A stretch of 64,000 nt of DNA, taken from NCBI GenBank assembly GCA_030737875.1, contig CM060912.1, positions 877,199,199 to 877,263,198 on the forward strand, read 5' to 3'. The position numbers and the translations under genes are program-made. How positions within the stretch are numbered: position 1 is the stretch's first letter; each line of letters starts with the position of its first letter. This DNA comes from Allium sativum (lineage: Eukaryota; Streptophyta; Magnoliopsida; Asparagales; Amaryllidaceae). Positions 21,014-33,494 of this stretch are shown in pieces. The notes under the pieces were generated by a model, which was given only the letters and a program-made list of their open reading frames with translations, searched no databases and was not told the DNA's origin.

Positions 21014-22964
21014 TGACTACCCCAAACCCCGTTAATCTTGGAATATAACACATAAACAGATCACAACAGAACAGAAATGAATAAATACACCAGATGATGT
21101 ATAAATAGTACACTGGATAAGCATAATCATCAGAGTTACACAGTATACAAGATCATACTTAGTACAAAATACAGTTCAGCTTTACATAAATGTCTACAGC
21201 GAAATCAAAACATAATATGCACAATAGGAGCTGAACAACATAAAAAGAAAGAAATTATAGAATCCATCTTCAGCTCCAGCTATCCAAAAAGAGCCTGCTA
21301 AAACCTAAATACAAGGCTGCTCGTGTAGAAATAGGGGCACCCGAGTTTGCAAGTGAAACAAACTACGAGTCAGTCATGGGACTGGTATGAGAAATCTACT
21401 TAACATATTTTACAATAAGGCCAATCACAGGACAACACCGCTAATGCGGAACGAGTTTACTCCATTGGATTGCCAGTGCTTTAAAAAAGTAAATCTTTTA
21501 AACATCGCAATGCTTTTTATAAAAATAAAGCCATTATAAGACTCAGTTCCCATCACACAATGCAACGCAAACCGGAGGATAGAGTTTTACCTTATAATGG
21601 CCAAAATATGCTTGATACGAATAAAACAAAAGCATTTGATATTATTACTAGTGTTTATATGTTTCAAAAACAATTTCAATCATAAGTATCAATCATAGAC
21701 GGCATGGGCACCATATATCATGTCGCCATATTTAGATATACAATCAAAACCGCACGATGTCGTATTTGGAAATTGGATTTCCTTCATGAACCAAGGCAAG
21801 GGATCGTCCTTACCGCTTTGAGACTCTCTAGCCTGAGCCTTAGGCAAGAGCTCAGTCAAGCCTTGGATCGTCAGGGCCGGTCCATACGGAGTGGATCAAA
21901 ATGCCTGAACACTGCGTTTCCCTGCCCTATAGGGTGTAAACAGGTCATACACCGACCAAACCATCAGCCCAGGAGCGATCGATATAACCAAGGCGCCTCG
22001 CTATCCATCATTCACATAAGTAAAATGCCCAGGCACGTAAAACCCAAAACACCACTCCTAGCTCGAAAGAAACGCAGGTCCTCCCTGAGGTCCTCTCCCG
22101 TTTCTGGCTCATACCGGGGTATGAGGCTCGCGAAACAACGTTAAACACAAAGCTAGCTATTTAAAGCCCATCTTTGATCATCAACCACAAAGCTCTGTTT
22201 TTCAACAAAAGCTTTGATCACTGCATCTCTGTATGCCACGTTGTCAATCTACAACATCAGACACACATCCATTTACAAGTCCGTTCTAGATCTGAACGAA
22301 ATCGAAGAATCTTTATTCCTCGCACATCTGAACGATCAACAAGTACGTCCGGAAAACCACCATTGTAACCCCTTCAGGACAGCAACTCCCATCCAAGGCA
22401 TCAGTAGCCATCCATCCGACCTTAAGATCATCGGTCTTGCACCGTCTTCATATCTTCGACTTCTAACCGTCGATCAATTATTTGAAATGAGAATTAACTC
22501 GGCCTTTTCAAATAATCCACGTATATTTAGAATTCAGATCAATTCATTTCATTGGTTAAATTACTCGACATCCATAATTCAGTTCGTTAATGTAATTTTC
22601 ACGTCTAACACATTCAATCATCAAATATCCAATAAACCGAGTAAATTCAGTTTATTTCCATTCCATATCGTTTATAATGTTTTATCACGATTTATTGCTA
22701 TTTTTATTTATTTAAAAATAGCCAATTTATTCAAACGATGCTTTAGGTCATAACGCGGCCATGGCGCTGTTTTTCTTCAAATTTGATTTACACATATCTG
22801 AAAATCTAACCGTTGGATCTTTACAAATTTTATATCATTAGAAAGATCTTTTCAAAGCGGACCCAACGGTTCTATTTTGGGAAAATCTGACGGTCGGATC
22901 TCCCAGTGCAATCGTTTGAAGTTACGATTTCAAAATATGAATTGCAGTGTTGTTATTCGATTTA

Positions 22965-22999
<35 letters not shown>

Positions 23000-25724
23000 A
23001 TCCATTTTGGCGTTGTTTTCATTCAGATTTGAATTAAACATTCCAGATAATCCAACCATTGGATCTATGCAAAGTTGGTGTCGTTTGAAAGATATTTCCA
23101 AAGCGAACCCAACGGTTTCGGTTTCGGGAAAATCCGATGGTCGGATCTCCCGCAATAGTCATTTGAAATCACGGTTTCAAAATACGAACTGCAACTTCAT
23201 TATTCAATTTATTTTAATTATATATATATATATATATAATCCGTTCTTCGATTTCAAAACCATTTCATTTCATATGGGTGGTAAAAATGATATTTTTATT
23301 GAACAAATATATATTTCAACACATGACCATTTTCAACACTTCAAATATATATCATAAAAATGTGATTTTTATTGTTAAAACAATTTATTTCAAATACGAC
23401 TATTTTATATACTTCATATAGATGATAAAAATATGATTTTTATTGCTAAAACAATTTATTTCAAAAATGAAGATTTATAGATATTCATATATATTATAAA
23501 AATGTGATTTTTAATTTGTAAAACAATTTATTTCAAAAATGAATATTTTTCTATACTTCGTACATACAATAAAAATGTTATTTTTGTCGTTCAAACCATT
23601 TTATTTCGTTCATTCGATAAAAATGTTATTTTTATCGTTCAAACCATTTTGTTTCATTCATTCGATAAAAATGTTATTTTTATCGTTCAAACCATTTTAT
23701 TTCATCACATGAAAATATTTCAATACATGAATAAAAATCAAACACAGAAATATTTCAGAAAATTTCTTCAGCATAACGGCAGGGTGGTTAAAACTGGCAC
23801 CGTCCCTAGTATGGCTCCGCGCTCTACCTTAAAGCCTCGCAACTTTTGACAATGGGGATTTCAATATCTAATTCATACGCAAACAAATTTTCCCATATAC
23901 TAATCCTATTGGGATTTCAACCACAATCAATCATTTCCAATCAACCATTCATGATATTCACCAAATTTCACATCAACCAAATCCAAACAATCACAACCAA
24001 TATATATCGTCCATGGTCTGTGGACGAGGGGAGTATATATATATATATTTGTATATAAATACATTTCGATTTCATTTCAATATATTTCAATATCAATCAA
24101 CGCATATATAATTTTTACAACGCATATATAACTTATACATCGGACGTACAACTTATACAACGCTTATACATGAGGTGTACAACGCTTATATAACTCATAC
24201 ATCGATCGTATAATTTATACATCGTCATTCCATATCGTTTATAAATCAGAAATCTCTCATGGGGTTCACTCCTCCAAAAATTGTAGAAGGCTTAGAAAAA
24301 TATCCGGTCTCTTCTAAAATGTAGAAGACGTCCACACGAGTCCATTGTCTCTTGTTTCACTGGATTTCGACCACATAGCAAAAAGATATGATTTTTATAA
24401 GTTTGCAACGGTTTTAACAGTGGAAATCAGTTTATATATTATAAACCGTATACCTCTCAGTTTTGTTCAAACCTAGGTCGCTGATTTGCACTCGATCCGT
24501 TCAGTTTGAGGACGATCAGACCCTACCACCTCAAAGAGCTTCAGAAGGCCTTGCGGGCGTCGGTGGTTGTGTGGAGTTTGGTGGCGGATCTAGGGCGTGA
24601 CGAATGGCTTCGGCTTGGAGGGGTGGATCTCCACGAAGACGCGATGGTAAGGGGCAAGGCTTATACGGATTTGAAGCTTGGAGGACCCTCTTCAAAAACC
24701 CCCAACATGACTGCTCGTTTTTATTGAGTGGATTTAGAGAAAATTAGGAGAGAAAGAGGGAAGCTCAATACGACGTTCGAACGAAGGGGGTAGCTGGTTT
24801 TGAGCGGATCCGAGATTATGATGGAAGAACGTGATTGGCTGGGTGTTTTTATTTTTATTTTTAAATTTAATTAAATCCAAAAATACCCTTTTCTCATATG
24901 AACTCCTTTTCAAACCCAACGACTATCGTTCCTAGCCAAATACCCCCATTCCGAACATAATGGAATATGTTTTGTAAGCCAATTTGACTGTTTCAGTCAG
25001 CTTTTCTCCAGATTGAAATATAAAACATTCAATATTTGATTTGAACGTACATTTCAATTTGTCGGGGCCACATACTGATCCCAAAAATTCCATAAAAATA
25101 AATCTAGCTATGTTTTGATGATACGGTCCCAACAAAACTAGTTTCGTCGAATTCTGAGACCGTTTGAAAAATAGTCATTTTCTGGTCGATCCAATTTAAC
25201 TGAAATCAACCAAACACATTTTCCTTCGTCATGCTCACATATTAACTTCACAAATTATGGAATTTGAAAGCTAGCAATAATTTGACATCCCGGATCCAAC
25301 GAAAGTAGTTTCGTCGGAAACGAGGGTCGTTTGCAAAATGGCTATTTTCAAGGGCTATATAAACTCTATAGCGACCTTTCTGAAAATTCATTTGGCCATA
25401 ACTTTTGATTCCCGCAATGAAATTTCGATTTTTCAGATTCGTTAGAAAGATATTCATAAACATATTTAAATATTTTTTGTTTCACTAAAATCCGTTTTAT
25501 TTTGCACCCGGTACAGTCAGTCAAAGTTTGAATTCAAATTTTCAAACTGCCGCGCCATTTCAGGCCATGTTTATAATTAAAATAAATATATTTATTTTCA
25601 AACATCAATTCAAATAGACTTTTCATCGTTATTATTTAAAATAATTTATTTTAAATATTCAAAATTAACTAAAATAGCCAAATTAAATTTTTTTAAATTG
25701 GCTCTAATTTTCCAGGTTGTTACA
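21014..25724 (-). repeat. Element B 5' LTR
   Basis: Length about 4711 bp, TGTAACAACC to GTAGTCA on the minus strand. It matches 12398-17151 throughout, with one fewer 48-bp unit and longer TA runs at about 22974-23000. It carries the conserved LTR hairpin at 21371-21384. No gene is in it. Confidence 0.93.
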
Positions 25725-25794
25725 TATTAGCTTGGCATGTTATATCACACTATTTTACTTAATTTCATGCAAGTGGTATGGGGCGGTCATCACG
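25725..25794 (+). repeat. Element C 5' LTR, last segment
   Basis: 70 bp that align with the end of the C 3' LTR (about 33215-33284), ending GGTCATCAC, and lead straight into the PBS. This shows that element B sits inside the 5' LTR of C. Confidence 0.88.
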
Positions 25795-25796
25795 TT

Positions 25797-25808
25797 TTGT
25801 ATCAGAGC
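25797..25808 (+). promoter_or_regulatory. Element C primer binding site
   Basis: TTGTATCAGAGC, one base off the initiator-Met-tRNA complement, two bases after the LTR end. Confidence 0.85.
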
Positions 25809-25976
25809 TTTGAATATGCGATTTAACCAAAGAATTACGATGTATACGCATAAGAGAGACATATTTTAAGATTGTTGAATCTATAATATATATAGTAGTA
25901 TATATAGTAGTATTCACTTGAGTACCATTACCGCATTTCTCAATTTTGAATTGACTATTCATATTATAGATTCAAG

Positions 25977-26960
25977 ATGAGTCGAGCTACTAGAAATGCA
26001 GCTAGGAACAATTCTGGATTAGGGGTAGTTGGTGATAGTGGACCGGGGAATGGGAACTTCTGATACCGAGCTATGTTCGAAGCCATGATGGCATCGGTCA
26101 CGGGAAATGCCCGATTTGTCCTTGAAGTTGCAGTGGGTGGAGGTGGTGCTTCTGTGTCGGTACCATGAATGGATTTTGCCAAGCTATGTAAGGATTTCTC
26201 TGCTTTGGGAGGCAAGCCATTCAGTGGGGCTGATTCTGCTATTGAGGTCCAGGATTGTTTGGACACCTGTACTTGTATTTTCGGAGTTTGGTTATTGGTG
26301 ATGCTACAAAGAGGAACCTCCCTTCTAGACAGCTTCAGGATAGAGTTATGGGTTGGTGGAACTCTATTATTCTTATTACCCCAGAGGATCAAATTACTTG
26401 GAATAACTTTAGGACAAGATTTGAGAATAAGTTCATTCTCGTGGTCCAGAAGTCTATCTTGTTTAAGAAGCATTCTGAGCTGAAACAAGGGGATAAGACA
26501 GTCCCAGAGTATATTGTTGAGTTTGAAGCTCTCTCCAAGTATGGAAGCTCTTTTGTCGAAACTCCTTTCCAAAAGAATGAAGAGTTCATTCTAGGGCTGA
26601 ATGAGTTTCTAAGAGAGAGGTCTATTGACCATATTGAGGACACGTTCAAGAAGTTGATTGTGAGAGCCCTTAGGCATGAGGGTATATCCTTAAGAAGGTT
26701 GTTTCTTGTGTGTTGTTTTTGAGGAACCAAAGCCGTAGTAAAGCGGTGAGGGTAATAAGAAGAAATGGAATGTGAAAAGGAAGCAGCGACAGTAGGGAAA
26801 AGGTGGACCCAATAAGAAGAAGGATAAGAGTAAGGTGGTTTTCTATAACTGTTAGGAAAAGGGTCACTATTCCACGAAATGCAAGGCTCCATGGACGAAG
26901 AAGTTCTATAATTGTGACAACGTGGTTCACCTAAAGAAAGATTGTCATGAACAGGTGAAA
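25977..26960 (+). pseudogene. Element C: gag with two zinc knuckles, several stops and a frameshift
   Basis: ATG at 25977 (MSRATRNAARN) is in frame with MDFAKLCKDFSALGG at 26169 past two stops. After an indel near 26300 the gag domain continues in another frame: RVMGWWNSIILITPE, FRTRFENKFI, LKQGDKTVPEYIVEFEAL, FILGLNEFLRE. At about 26840-26950 are two damaged knuckles: YNC-stop-EKGHYSTKC and YNCDNVVHLKKDC, each lacking the first cysteine. The order and spacing are those of chromovirus gag. Confidence 0.88.
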
Positions 26961-27055
26961 GATAAGCAATTGAGAAGGTTTATGCTTTGGATGCAGTTCC
27001 TACCTCTTCTAGTGCACTGACTGCTAAGGATAAGGCAAAGAATGTCCAGGTGCAA

Positions 27056-27456
27056 GGTTTCTATCAGAGATGTTTCTGCTAGAGTTTTATTTGATACTGT
27101 AGCTACATTTTCTTTTATTAGTAATGATTTAGTGTGTAGATTGGATCTTCAACCTGAACTTGTAGATGAGTCCGCGGTTGTGACTAATTAGTAGGTGGTT
27201 CTACTCATCTTTGCATGATTTTTCATGGATTTTATCGAGTCATGGATGCTCCATTGTTTGTTATTGTTTTGTATTTAACTTTGAAGGGTCCGGGATTATC
27301 TTGGGTATGGACTGGCTTAGGAAGTATGCAGCTATTATGGATGGTGAGAGGCTTAAGGTGACAATCGGTAACCTGGACGAGCGAGGGGTTGTGCTTAACT
27401 GTTTACTGGGGGACGGTGTAATAGTCAACTATTTATGTTCGCCGGGCATTCCATAG
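27056..27456 (+). pseudogene. Element C: aspartic protease
   Basis: ARVLFDTVATFSFIS has the catalytic aspartate but valine in place of the next glycine. After a stop at about 27188, GSGIILGMDWLRKYAAIMDG-like sequence (27280-27340) gives the second conserved block. The frame ends at a TAG at 27454-27456. Confidence 0.8.
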
Positions 27457-27464
27457 GATGGGTT

Positions 27465-28340
27465 GTTGTATATGTCTATTGTTTCTGAGTATCCAAATAT
27501 CTTCGAAGAAGTTTCTAGATTGCCACTGCTTCGTGAGATCTAATTTGGATCACTTGGTAGACGGATCTAGACCCATTGTTATGCCATTGAGACGGATGGC
27601 GCCGAAAGAGCAGAGGGAGATAGAAATGTAGGTTAGAAAACTATTGAGAAAAAGATTCTTTTGGAGAAGCGTATCTGAATAGGGTGCACCTATTGTATTC
27701 GCGACTAAGACGGATGGCTCGTTAAGACGATGTGTGGATTATCATGAGTTGAATTAAGTGATCAAGAAGAACAAGTATTCATTACCGAGGATTATTGACT
27801 TGTTTGATCAACTTCATGAAGCGAAGGTGTTTTCCCATATGGACTTGGCTGTGGGATTTCTTCAGTTGAGAGTAGAAGATGATAGTGTGTCAGAGACTGC
27901 TTTTAGGACATCATCGGGTTCCTTTGAGTGGTTAGTGATGTTGTTTAGATTGATCAATGTACCAGCATATTTTATAAATCTTATGAATAGGCTATTCAAA
28001 GATTGGTTGAACAAGTTTATACTTATGTTCGTGAATGATATTCTTATCTACTCTAGGATGGAAGAGGAGCATGAGGCTCACTTAGAAGACACGGTCTGAA
28101 GGCCAAATTTTCTAAGTGGCACTTTTGGTAGGAGGAAGTGATATTCTTGGGTCATGTAGTATCCCGATAGGGGATAGCGGTGGATCTTGTAAAGGTAGCA
28201 GCGATTCAGGATGGGAATTGACCTAAGAACGCTATGTATATTTGGAGTTTCCATGGTCTAGCTGGATACTGCAGATGATTCATCAAGGATTTCTTTAAGG
28301 TAGCTACATTGTTGATGCACTTAATGAAGAAAAACTAGGT
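27465..28340 (+). pseudogene. Element C: reverse transcriptase
   Basis: The connector (SEYPNIFEEVSRLP) and fingers are broken by shifts. From 27758 the frame is open: KKNKYSLPRIIDLFDQLHEAK, SHMDLAVGFLQLRVE (motif A aspartate present), SSGSFEWLVMLF and FVNDILIYS. The last is the active-site box with asparagine in place of the first of the two aspartates, so it is catalytically dead. The thumb follows at about 28100-28340 with stops. Confidence 0.88.
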
Positions 28341-28399
28341 TTTTAATTGGGATGCATGGTGCGAGCATGCATTTATTGTTCTAAAAGAGAGAATGACGA

Positions 28400-28800
28400 G
28401 TGCACCGATATTGGTTATTCCTAGTGGGAATAAAGAGATTACTGTGTACACACATGCTTGTGGTATAAGTATTAGTGTGTTATCAATGCAGAGAGGAAGA
28501 GTTCTCTTATGTTAGTTGACAACTGAAGCTGCATGAAAGGAATTACCTTACTCACAATTTGGAGTTGGTGGAAATTGTCTTTGCTTTGAAGTTATGAAGG
28601 CCCAACATGTTGGGAGAAAGTTTTGAGTTGTTCACAAATCATTAGTCGTTAAAGTACCTCTTCACTTAAATGGATCTTAACCTTTCATAGAAAAGATGGT
28701 TAGAGTTTCTCGCCTTGTATGACTTTAGTATTTCCTACACTCCAGGAAAGGGTATCGCAGTGGTGGATGCGTTAAGTCGAACTCATATTGGACTTGGTTC
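28400..28800 (+). pseudogene. Element C: RNase H
   Basis: Broken frames show ELVEIVFALK, GESFELFTNH-stop-SLKYLFT, RWLEFLALYDFSISYTPGKG and VVDALSR. These are the central and C-terminal blocks of the Ty3 RNase H. At least five stops are present. Confidence 0.83.
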
Positions 28801-28859
28801 TATGTCTTTACAATGGAAACATCTAGAGTATTTAGTTCGATTTGGTTTCAGGCCTCATT

Positions 28860-29880
28860 TGTGTTGGATCCTGAAGTGTTAGCAAGTTTAGTCATTAGGC
28901 CTACTCTTATCGGATGGATCGAAGTTAGCCAGAAGTGGGATTCTAAGCTAGCGAGAGTTCAGGTAAGATCAAGATGAGAGTTAACTCGGAGGATTTGAAG
29001 TGATATGAGATTGATCGAGATGGTTGTCTTCCAAGGATGGACAATTTTATGTTCCAGAGATCGATGGTCTTCAAGAGTAAGTTTTGAAAGAATGTCATCA
29101 TTCTAGATTGATTATCCATCCTAGTGGTAACAAGATGTATCGAGACATGAAACAGACTTACTACTGGGAAGGTATGAAGAGTGATGTAGTCATGTCCATC
29201 TCGAAGTATATAAATTGTCAGTTAGTGAAAGCTAAGTAAAAGAAGTCGAGTGGGTTATTTCAACCATAGAAGTCCCAGAACGAAAATGGAAATAGATACC
29301 TATGGACTTCATTTATGGATTATCACTAACCAGCGCAGGTTATGATAGTATTTGGGTTGTAATGGATCGCTTGACCAAGAGCGAGAGGTGTATACCTTTC
29401 AAGTCTACTAGGACGGCATCAAAATTGACCAAGTTGCATATAAAATGAATTGCTCAATTCCATGATATGCCAAAAGGAATAGTAAGCGACAGAGATCCAT
29501 TTTTTACTAGCGGATTTCGGAAAAGTTCGGAAGAGGTGTTAGGCACTGAGCTACATCTGAGTATATCTTATCATCCTCAAATGAATGGATATATTCAGAG
29601 AGTGAATTGGGTTTGGGAAGAACTCCTTAGAGCTTGTACTCTGGATTTCAAAGGATCTTGGGATGATCAGCTGTATTTGATAGAGTTCGCTTATAACAAC
29701 AATTAAAAAGCGAGTATCGACATGGCACATTATGAAGCATTGTATGAAAGACCCCGTAATGCACCTTTGTGTTGGTTTGGAAGCAGGAGAGAAGGTGATA
29801 CTTGGGTTTTAGATGATTTAGTAGACTTCAGATAAGATAGAGATCGTTCAGTAGAAAATGAAAGCTACTTAGGATCATCA
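28860..29880 (+). pseudogene. Element C: integrase
   Basis: The HHCC finger remains at about 29090-29230 (ECHHSRLIIHPSGNKMY, YINCQLVKAK, with the first cysteine of CxxC now tyrosine). In the core, IWVVMDRLTKSERCIPF gives the first catalytic aspartate, IVSDRDPFFTSGF the second, and YHPQMNGYIQRVN lies where the glutamate should be (the canonical QTER glutamate is replaced). AYNNN-stop-KASIDMAHYEALYERP follows. Not functional. Confidence 0.87.
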
Positions 29881-30345
29881 GAAGAGTTATGTAGATAAGC
29901 GAAGATGAGATTTGGAATTCTTGGTTGGTGATATGGTGTTTGTTAAGATTTCTCCTCTAAGGTATGCAGTTTGGTTTGGAAAGAAGGGTAAGTTAGATCC
30001 AAGCTTTGTCGGACAATTTCCAATCACTGAGAGGATTAGGAACTTGGCATATAAAGTGGCTCTACCTTCGAAGATGCTAGGTGTGCACAATGTGTTTCAT
30101 ATATCTTGCTCATGGAAGTTTGTGTACGGATCGGGTATTATAGTGGCGTCGGATCAGCTTGAAGACTTAGAGTTTGAACCTAAAGTTTTGAGACCTCGTA
30201 AGCTGCGTTGGATTGTGGGGAAAATACAAAGAAGCTTAGAAGGAGGGTAGCTAGTTAAGATACAATGGTGCGAGGATGATGAAAATTGCATATGGGAGAT
30301 GGAGGAGGGTATGAAGGAGGCATATCACAGCTCTTCAATTGGTAT
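29881..30345 (+). pseudogene. Element C: integrase C-terminal module and chromodomain
   Basis: GDMVFVKISPLRYAVWFGKKG, FVGQFPITERIRNLAYKVALP and GVHNVFHIS match the GPY/F module. After a stop at 30248-30250, LVKIQWCEDDENCIWEMEEGM is the chromodomain. The gene would end at about 30340. Confidence 0.85.
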
Positions 30346-30532
30346 GTCCTATTTTTTGCATCTACTTGCATCATCGTATCTCACACTATTAGATTTATGC
30401 ATGCTAGGATAGGAAATTACTTGCATAGATTGTTGGATTCTGAATTTCATGTTAATTAATTGGTCGTAGCTGGTGGGGGTGTTGGATTTAGTGTTTGCTT
30501 GTGTTTATTTTATGATTTTAAGGGCGAAATTC

Positions 30533-30545
30533 CTAAAATGGGGAA
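30533..30545 (+). promoter_or_regulatory. Element C polypurine tract (decayed)
   Basis: AAAATGGGGAA just before the 3' LTR start TGTATC. In element G the corresponding tract is AAGGGGGGGAGAA. Confidence 0.7.
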
Positions 30546-33284
30546 TGTATCTACCCGTATTTTACATATTGGAGGATCGTACAATAATTCTATATAAATT
30601 AAATGATGTCGTATCAGTCTCATATGTTAATCATGGATAGTTAGGACGTTTTACATATCTATGAATTTTGCCAGATTTTTTTATGACCATTTTACCCTTG
30701 AGTATCTTATTCTGGCCGTATCTTATGATTCTTATAGAATAAGACGCTCAAATTGTGCCATTGAAAAGATTTGATGGATGGTTATTCCGTAGAGTGGTTA
30801 CGTTATTGATTTGGTTAAGAGGTTATGGAGATATAACAATTTTAATTTTTTTGGATAATTGGGCATACTGTTAGGCAAAATAAAGGGCTGATTAAACAAG
30901 CTCATTAGGGTTAATGGCCTATGGCTTAAAAAGGAGGCTGAAGAGACTAATTGGAGTTTTCTCTTCATTTGTCCAGCAGTCACAAGAACTAAGATCATTT
31001 GGCTCTTCCTCCTAAAACCTCAAAGTACATTCTAAATCACTTCTAATATCCTCCAAACTTCTAGAAGAGATTAGATCAACATTGATATACATATTTTGCA
31101 TCACTTAGGGGTTGTTTACATCCATTTCTTTGCTTCCCAAATCATATTAACTTTGATCTTCATTAGATTCACTGATTCAGTGAGATATTTAGATCTCTCA
31201 AAATTCTATGTTACATTATATAATTAGATTAGTTGTTTTTATCACATATACATGTTAGATCACACCGAATCACGATCTTGTATGTTCAATCCCATTTTAA
31301 ACCTTAGGGATAATAAAACTAGTGAAAAATGGATTAAATGATAAGTTTAGATTCATTTACGTGTGGATATACACTTAATTTATGCATATGAAAGATTGTT
31401 TCATGTTATATATGAATTTGGGTATTTGAATATGCTTATCGATTCATATGTTTGCGGTTTGAATTGTTGAAATCGTTGCTTGGTTGCTATACTTGATTTT
31501 ATGTGTTAGCATCGACGAAATTAAGTCTTGGAATGAATATTTGAGCATCATAATCAAAGTTCGTCGAAATCACAAGAAATTTGGAGGCTGAAAATTTGGG
31601 GTTGAAATACGCTAAGCACAAGGATCAGTATTGGTCCATGACCTAGGAAATGATACATGTCCATGGAGAAGCATTATATTGCCTCCAAACCTTTTCAGCT
31701 GACTCCTAGGGGGATTTGCAGATCATGTGCAAAGTTTGGTGTCAATTGGAGTTGGCATGCAACAAGAAGAAATTTTTTTAAGTCATGAACCGGTAGGAAG
31801 CCACGATGGACTGGTAGTAAAATGTAGTCTAGGGAAGATGTACTTCGAGGATCTGTAGTACTTATCCAAAAATTGGCTAGGTACATGGACCGATACTGGT
31901 CCATAGCCTGTGTACTGGTACCGATCCAACAAGAGGGATTGTATAAATATGTGGTCCATAAGGGAGGAACAAGATGCTTCTAGGATCGTGTTGATGGTCT
32001 TGATTTGAAAGTTTCTGCTCGAGCCTGACAGTTATGCCATGATCCAGTAATAAACTCTTCGACTAGAGACTCAGATATGAAGTGACTCAAAAGGAAAGCA
32101 ATGGTTTGTATGTGGAGTGGCGTAGATATCTAGTAGTAAGGCAATTAATAGTAGACGAAGTTGTGCGATAATGGATTAGTTGAGTTGTGTCTCAAGCTTT
32201 TGATAGAGCAGAGCGGCTCTGATGATGGATCTCCAATCATTGATAGCTTAGGAAGTTCCAATGTTAACTCTAGAATAGGGTGTGCTGGACAGTTAGGTCC
32301 TAAAGGCATGTGTGCTGGAAAAATGGTGTCTCGCAAGCATAACTAGATCATATACCCTAGCTTATTAGGTGGGGCTATCTAAACTGCTGGACACTTAGGT
32401 CCTGATGGTAGGCGTACTGGACAACTGGGTCTTGAAGGTATGGAGGAGTCACGCTATAACCAGAATTTCCATTAGTCTCTAGTTAAGAAAGGATTGCCAT
32501 ATGAGTACCGATGAATTCAAGACTTTATAAGGTGATAGTTAGGATTTGTGTGATGGTTGCTTTGTAACTTACACCTTCACTTCTTGGGTAGACTATCATC
32601 GATAAGACTTAGAGTAGATAGGGAATGGGAGCTGGGAAGCCTAGATTCTTTTATCTTGTGACTTCGCCCACTTCATCTGTTATTTCTTTGTGTAACACTA
32701 TTTCTTTTAGTATCATACATTATTCTGTTATTGTGTATTGACTCTTTGGTTGCAGGGACATATCAGGTATGAAACTTTACCTATCTATTTACATATCTTG
32801 TAGTATAGCTTTTGATAGATCTTATCGCTCACACCAGACTGTTGTCTGATCTAAGATTTAATGTTTCCTCTTATTATCTTGGATACTCATCGATGATGTT
32901 GATGAGTAGACTATATAGCAGGTCAGGTTATTTGAGAAGCCGAGCCGAAGACGATCTTGGAGGAGCTATAGCGTATACTTACTTGTATATTTGCTTTCCA
33001 CTGTTATGAGCATACTTTGAGGGTTGTTGTAAGGATTACATGTATTTAGATATAATTGGATTTCATGTACATAACTCCGTGATTTTGATGATATGTCATA
33101 TGCTATGTGTTTTGTCATATCTTGCTACATTACTGTCTATATTTCTGATTATATATTATCCATGAGCTGTGAGATATACGATGGATCTAGTTTTGATTAT
33201 CACTGGTTGGCCCATATCAGCTTTGCATGCTACAACGTGGTATTTTACCTAGGTACGTGCAAGTGGTATAGGGTGGTCGTCACA
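30546..33284 (+). repeat. Element C 3' LTR
   Basis: A 2739-bp uninterrupted LTR, TGTATCTACCC to GTCGTCACA. It serves as the template that shows where D and B entered the 5' LTR. The conserved hairpin is at 32835-32848. No coding content. Confidence 0.92.
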
Positions 33285-33289
33285 ATACT
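33285..33289. repeat. Right target-site duplication of element C
   Basis: ATACT follows the 3' LTR and matches ACACT at 4091-4095 in four of five bases. Confidence 0.7.
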
Positions 33290-33340
33290 AACGTACAATT
33301 TATATTTTTGGATAGAAGTGTTATGATGTTTTGAGTGGGA

Positions 33341-33494
33341 GGATGGATGTTTCAGGTCTTCGATTTTCAAAGAACTGAAAATAAGCTTGCATATTTTTGA
33401 AACATGCAAGCTTTAAACCTACGTAAAGCCTACGCATTCCAAAAATGTGCAAGCCTATTTTAAGATCTCCGAAACCCAGAGATTTAAACATCCA
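33341..33494. repeat. Left palindromic terminus of the MULE
   Basis: GGATGGATGTTT at 33341-33352 is the exact reverse complement of 33483-33494. Between them the arms stay complementary with mismatches. The centre is AAGCTTGCAT (33383-33392) and ATGCAAGCTT (33404-33413), a perfect 10-bp inverted repeat. The inner arm also holds the sequence shared with the right end. Confidence 0.75.

Larger units (their letters stand above)
12398..25724 (-). mobile_element. Element B: Ty3/Gypsy chromovirus with 4.7-kb LTRs and an internal pol deletion
   Basis: Two LTRs (12398-17151 and 21014-25724) flank a 3.9-kb interior in which PBS, gag, protease, partial RT and chromodomain run right to left, so the element is on the minus strand. 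It lies inside the 5' LTR of element C. The flanks TATTG (12393-12397) and TATTA (25725-25729) fit a 5-bp duplication of the site that reads CCCATATCAGC in the C 3' LTR; an alternative edge at 12396 would move this by two bases. RT palm end, RNase H and integrase core are missing, so it is non-autonomous. LTRs differ at a few percent of sites by eye. Confidence 0.93.
4096..33284 (+). mobile_element. Element C: old full-length Ty3/Gypsy chromovirus, broken by two nested insertions
   Basis: The element starts TGTAAC at 4096 and ends CACA at 33284. Once the nested elements D (5760-11377) and B (12398-25724) are removed, the 5' LTR is about 2744 bp, matching the 2739-bp 3' LTR. The gene order PBS, gag, protease, RT, RNase H, integrase, chromodomain, PPT is all on the + strand, as in chromoviruses of the Tekay/Del type (clade inferred from long LTRs and the TGTAACRACCC start). 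Every coding part carries stops or frameshifts, so it is dead. The two LTRs differ at many sites, so it is the oldest element of this nest. Confidence 0.93.

Noticed and set aside
26389..26892. 167-codon minus-strand frame
   Set aside because: It is the antisense shadow of the C gag region, which has clear gag motifs on the + strand.
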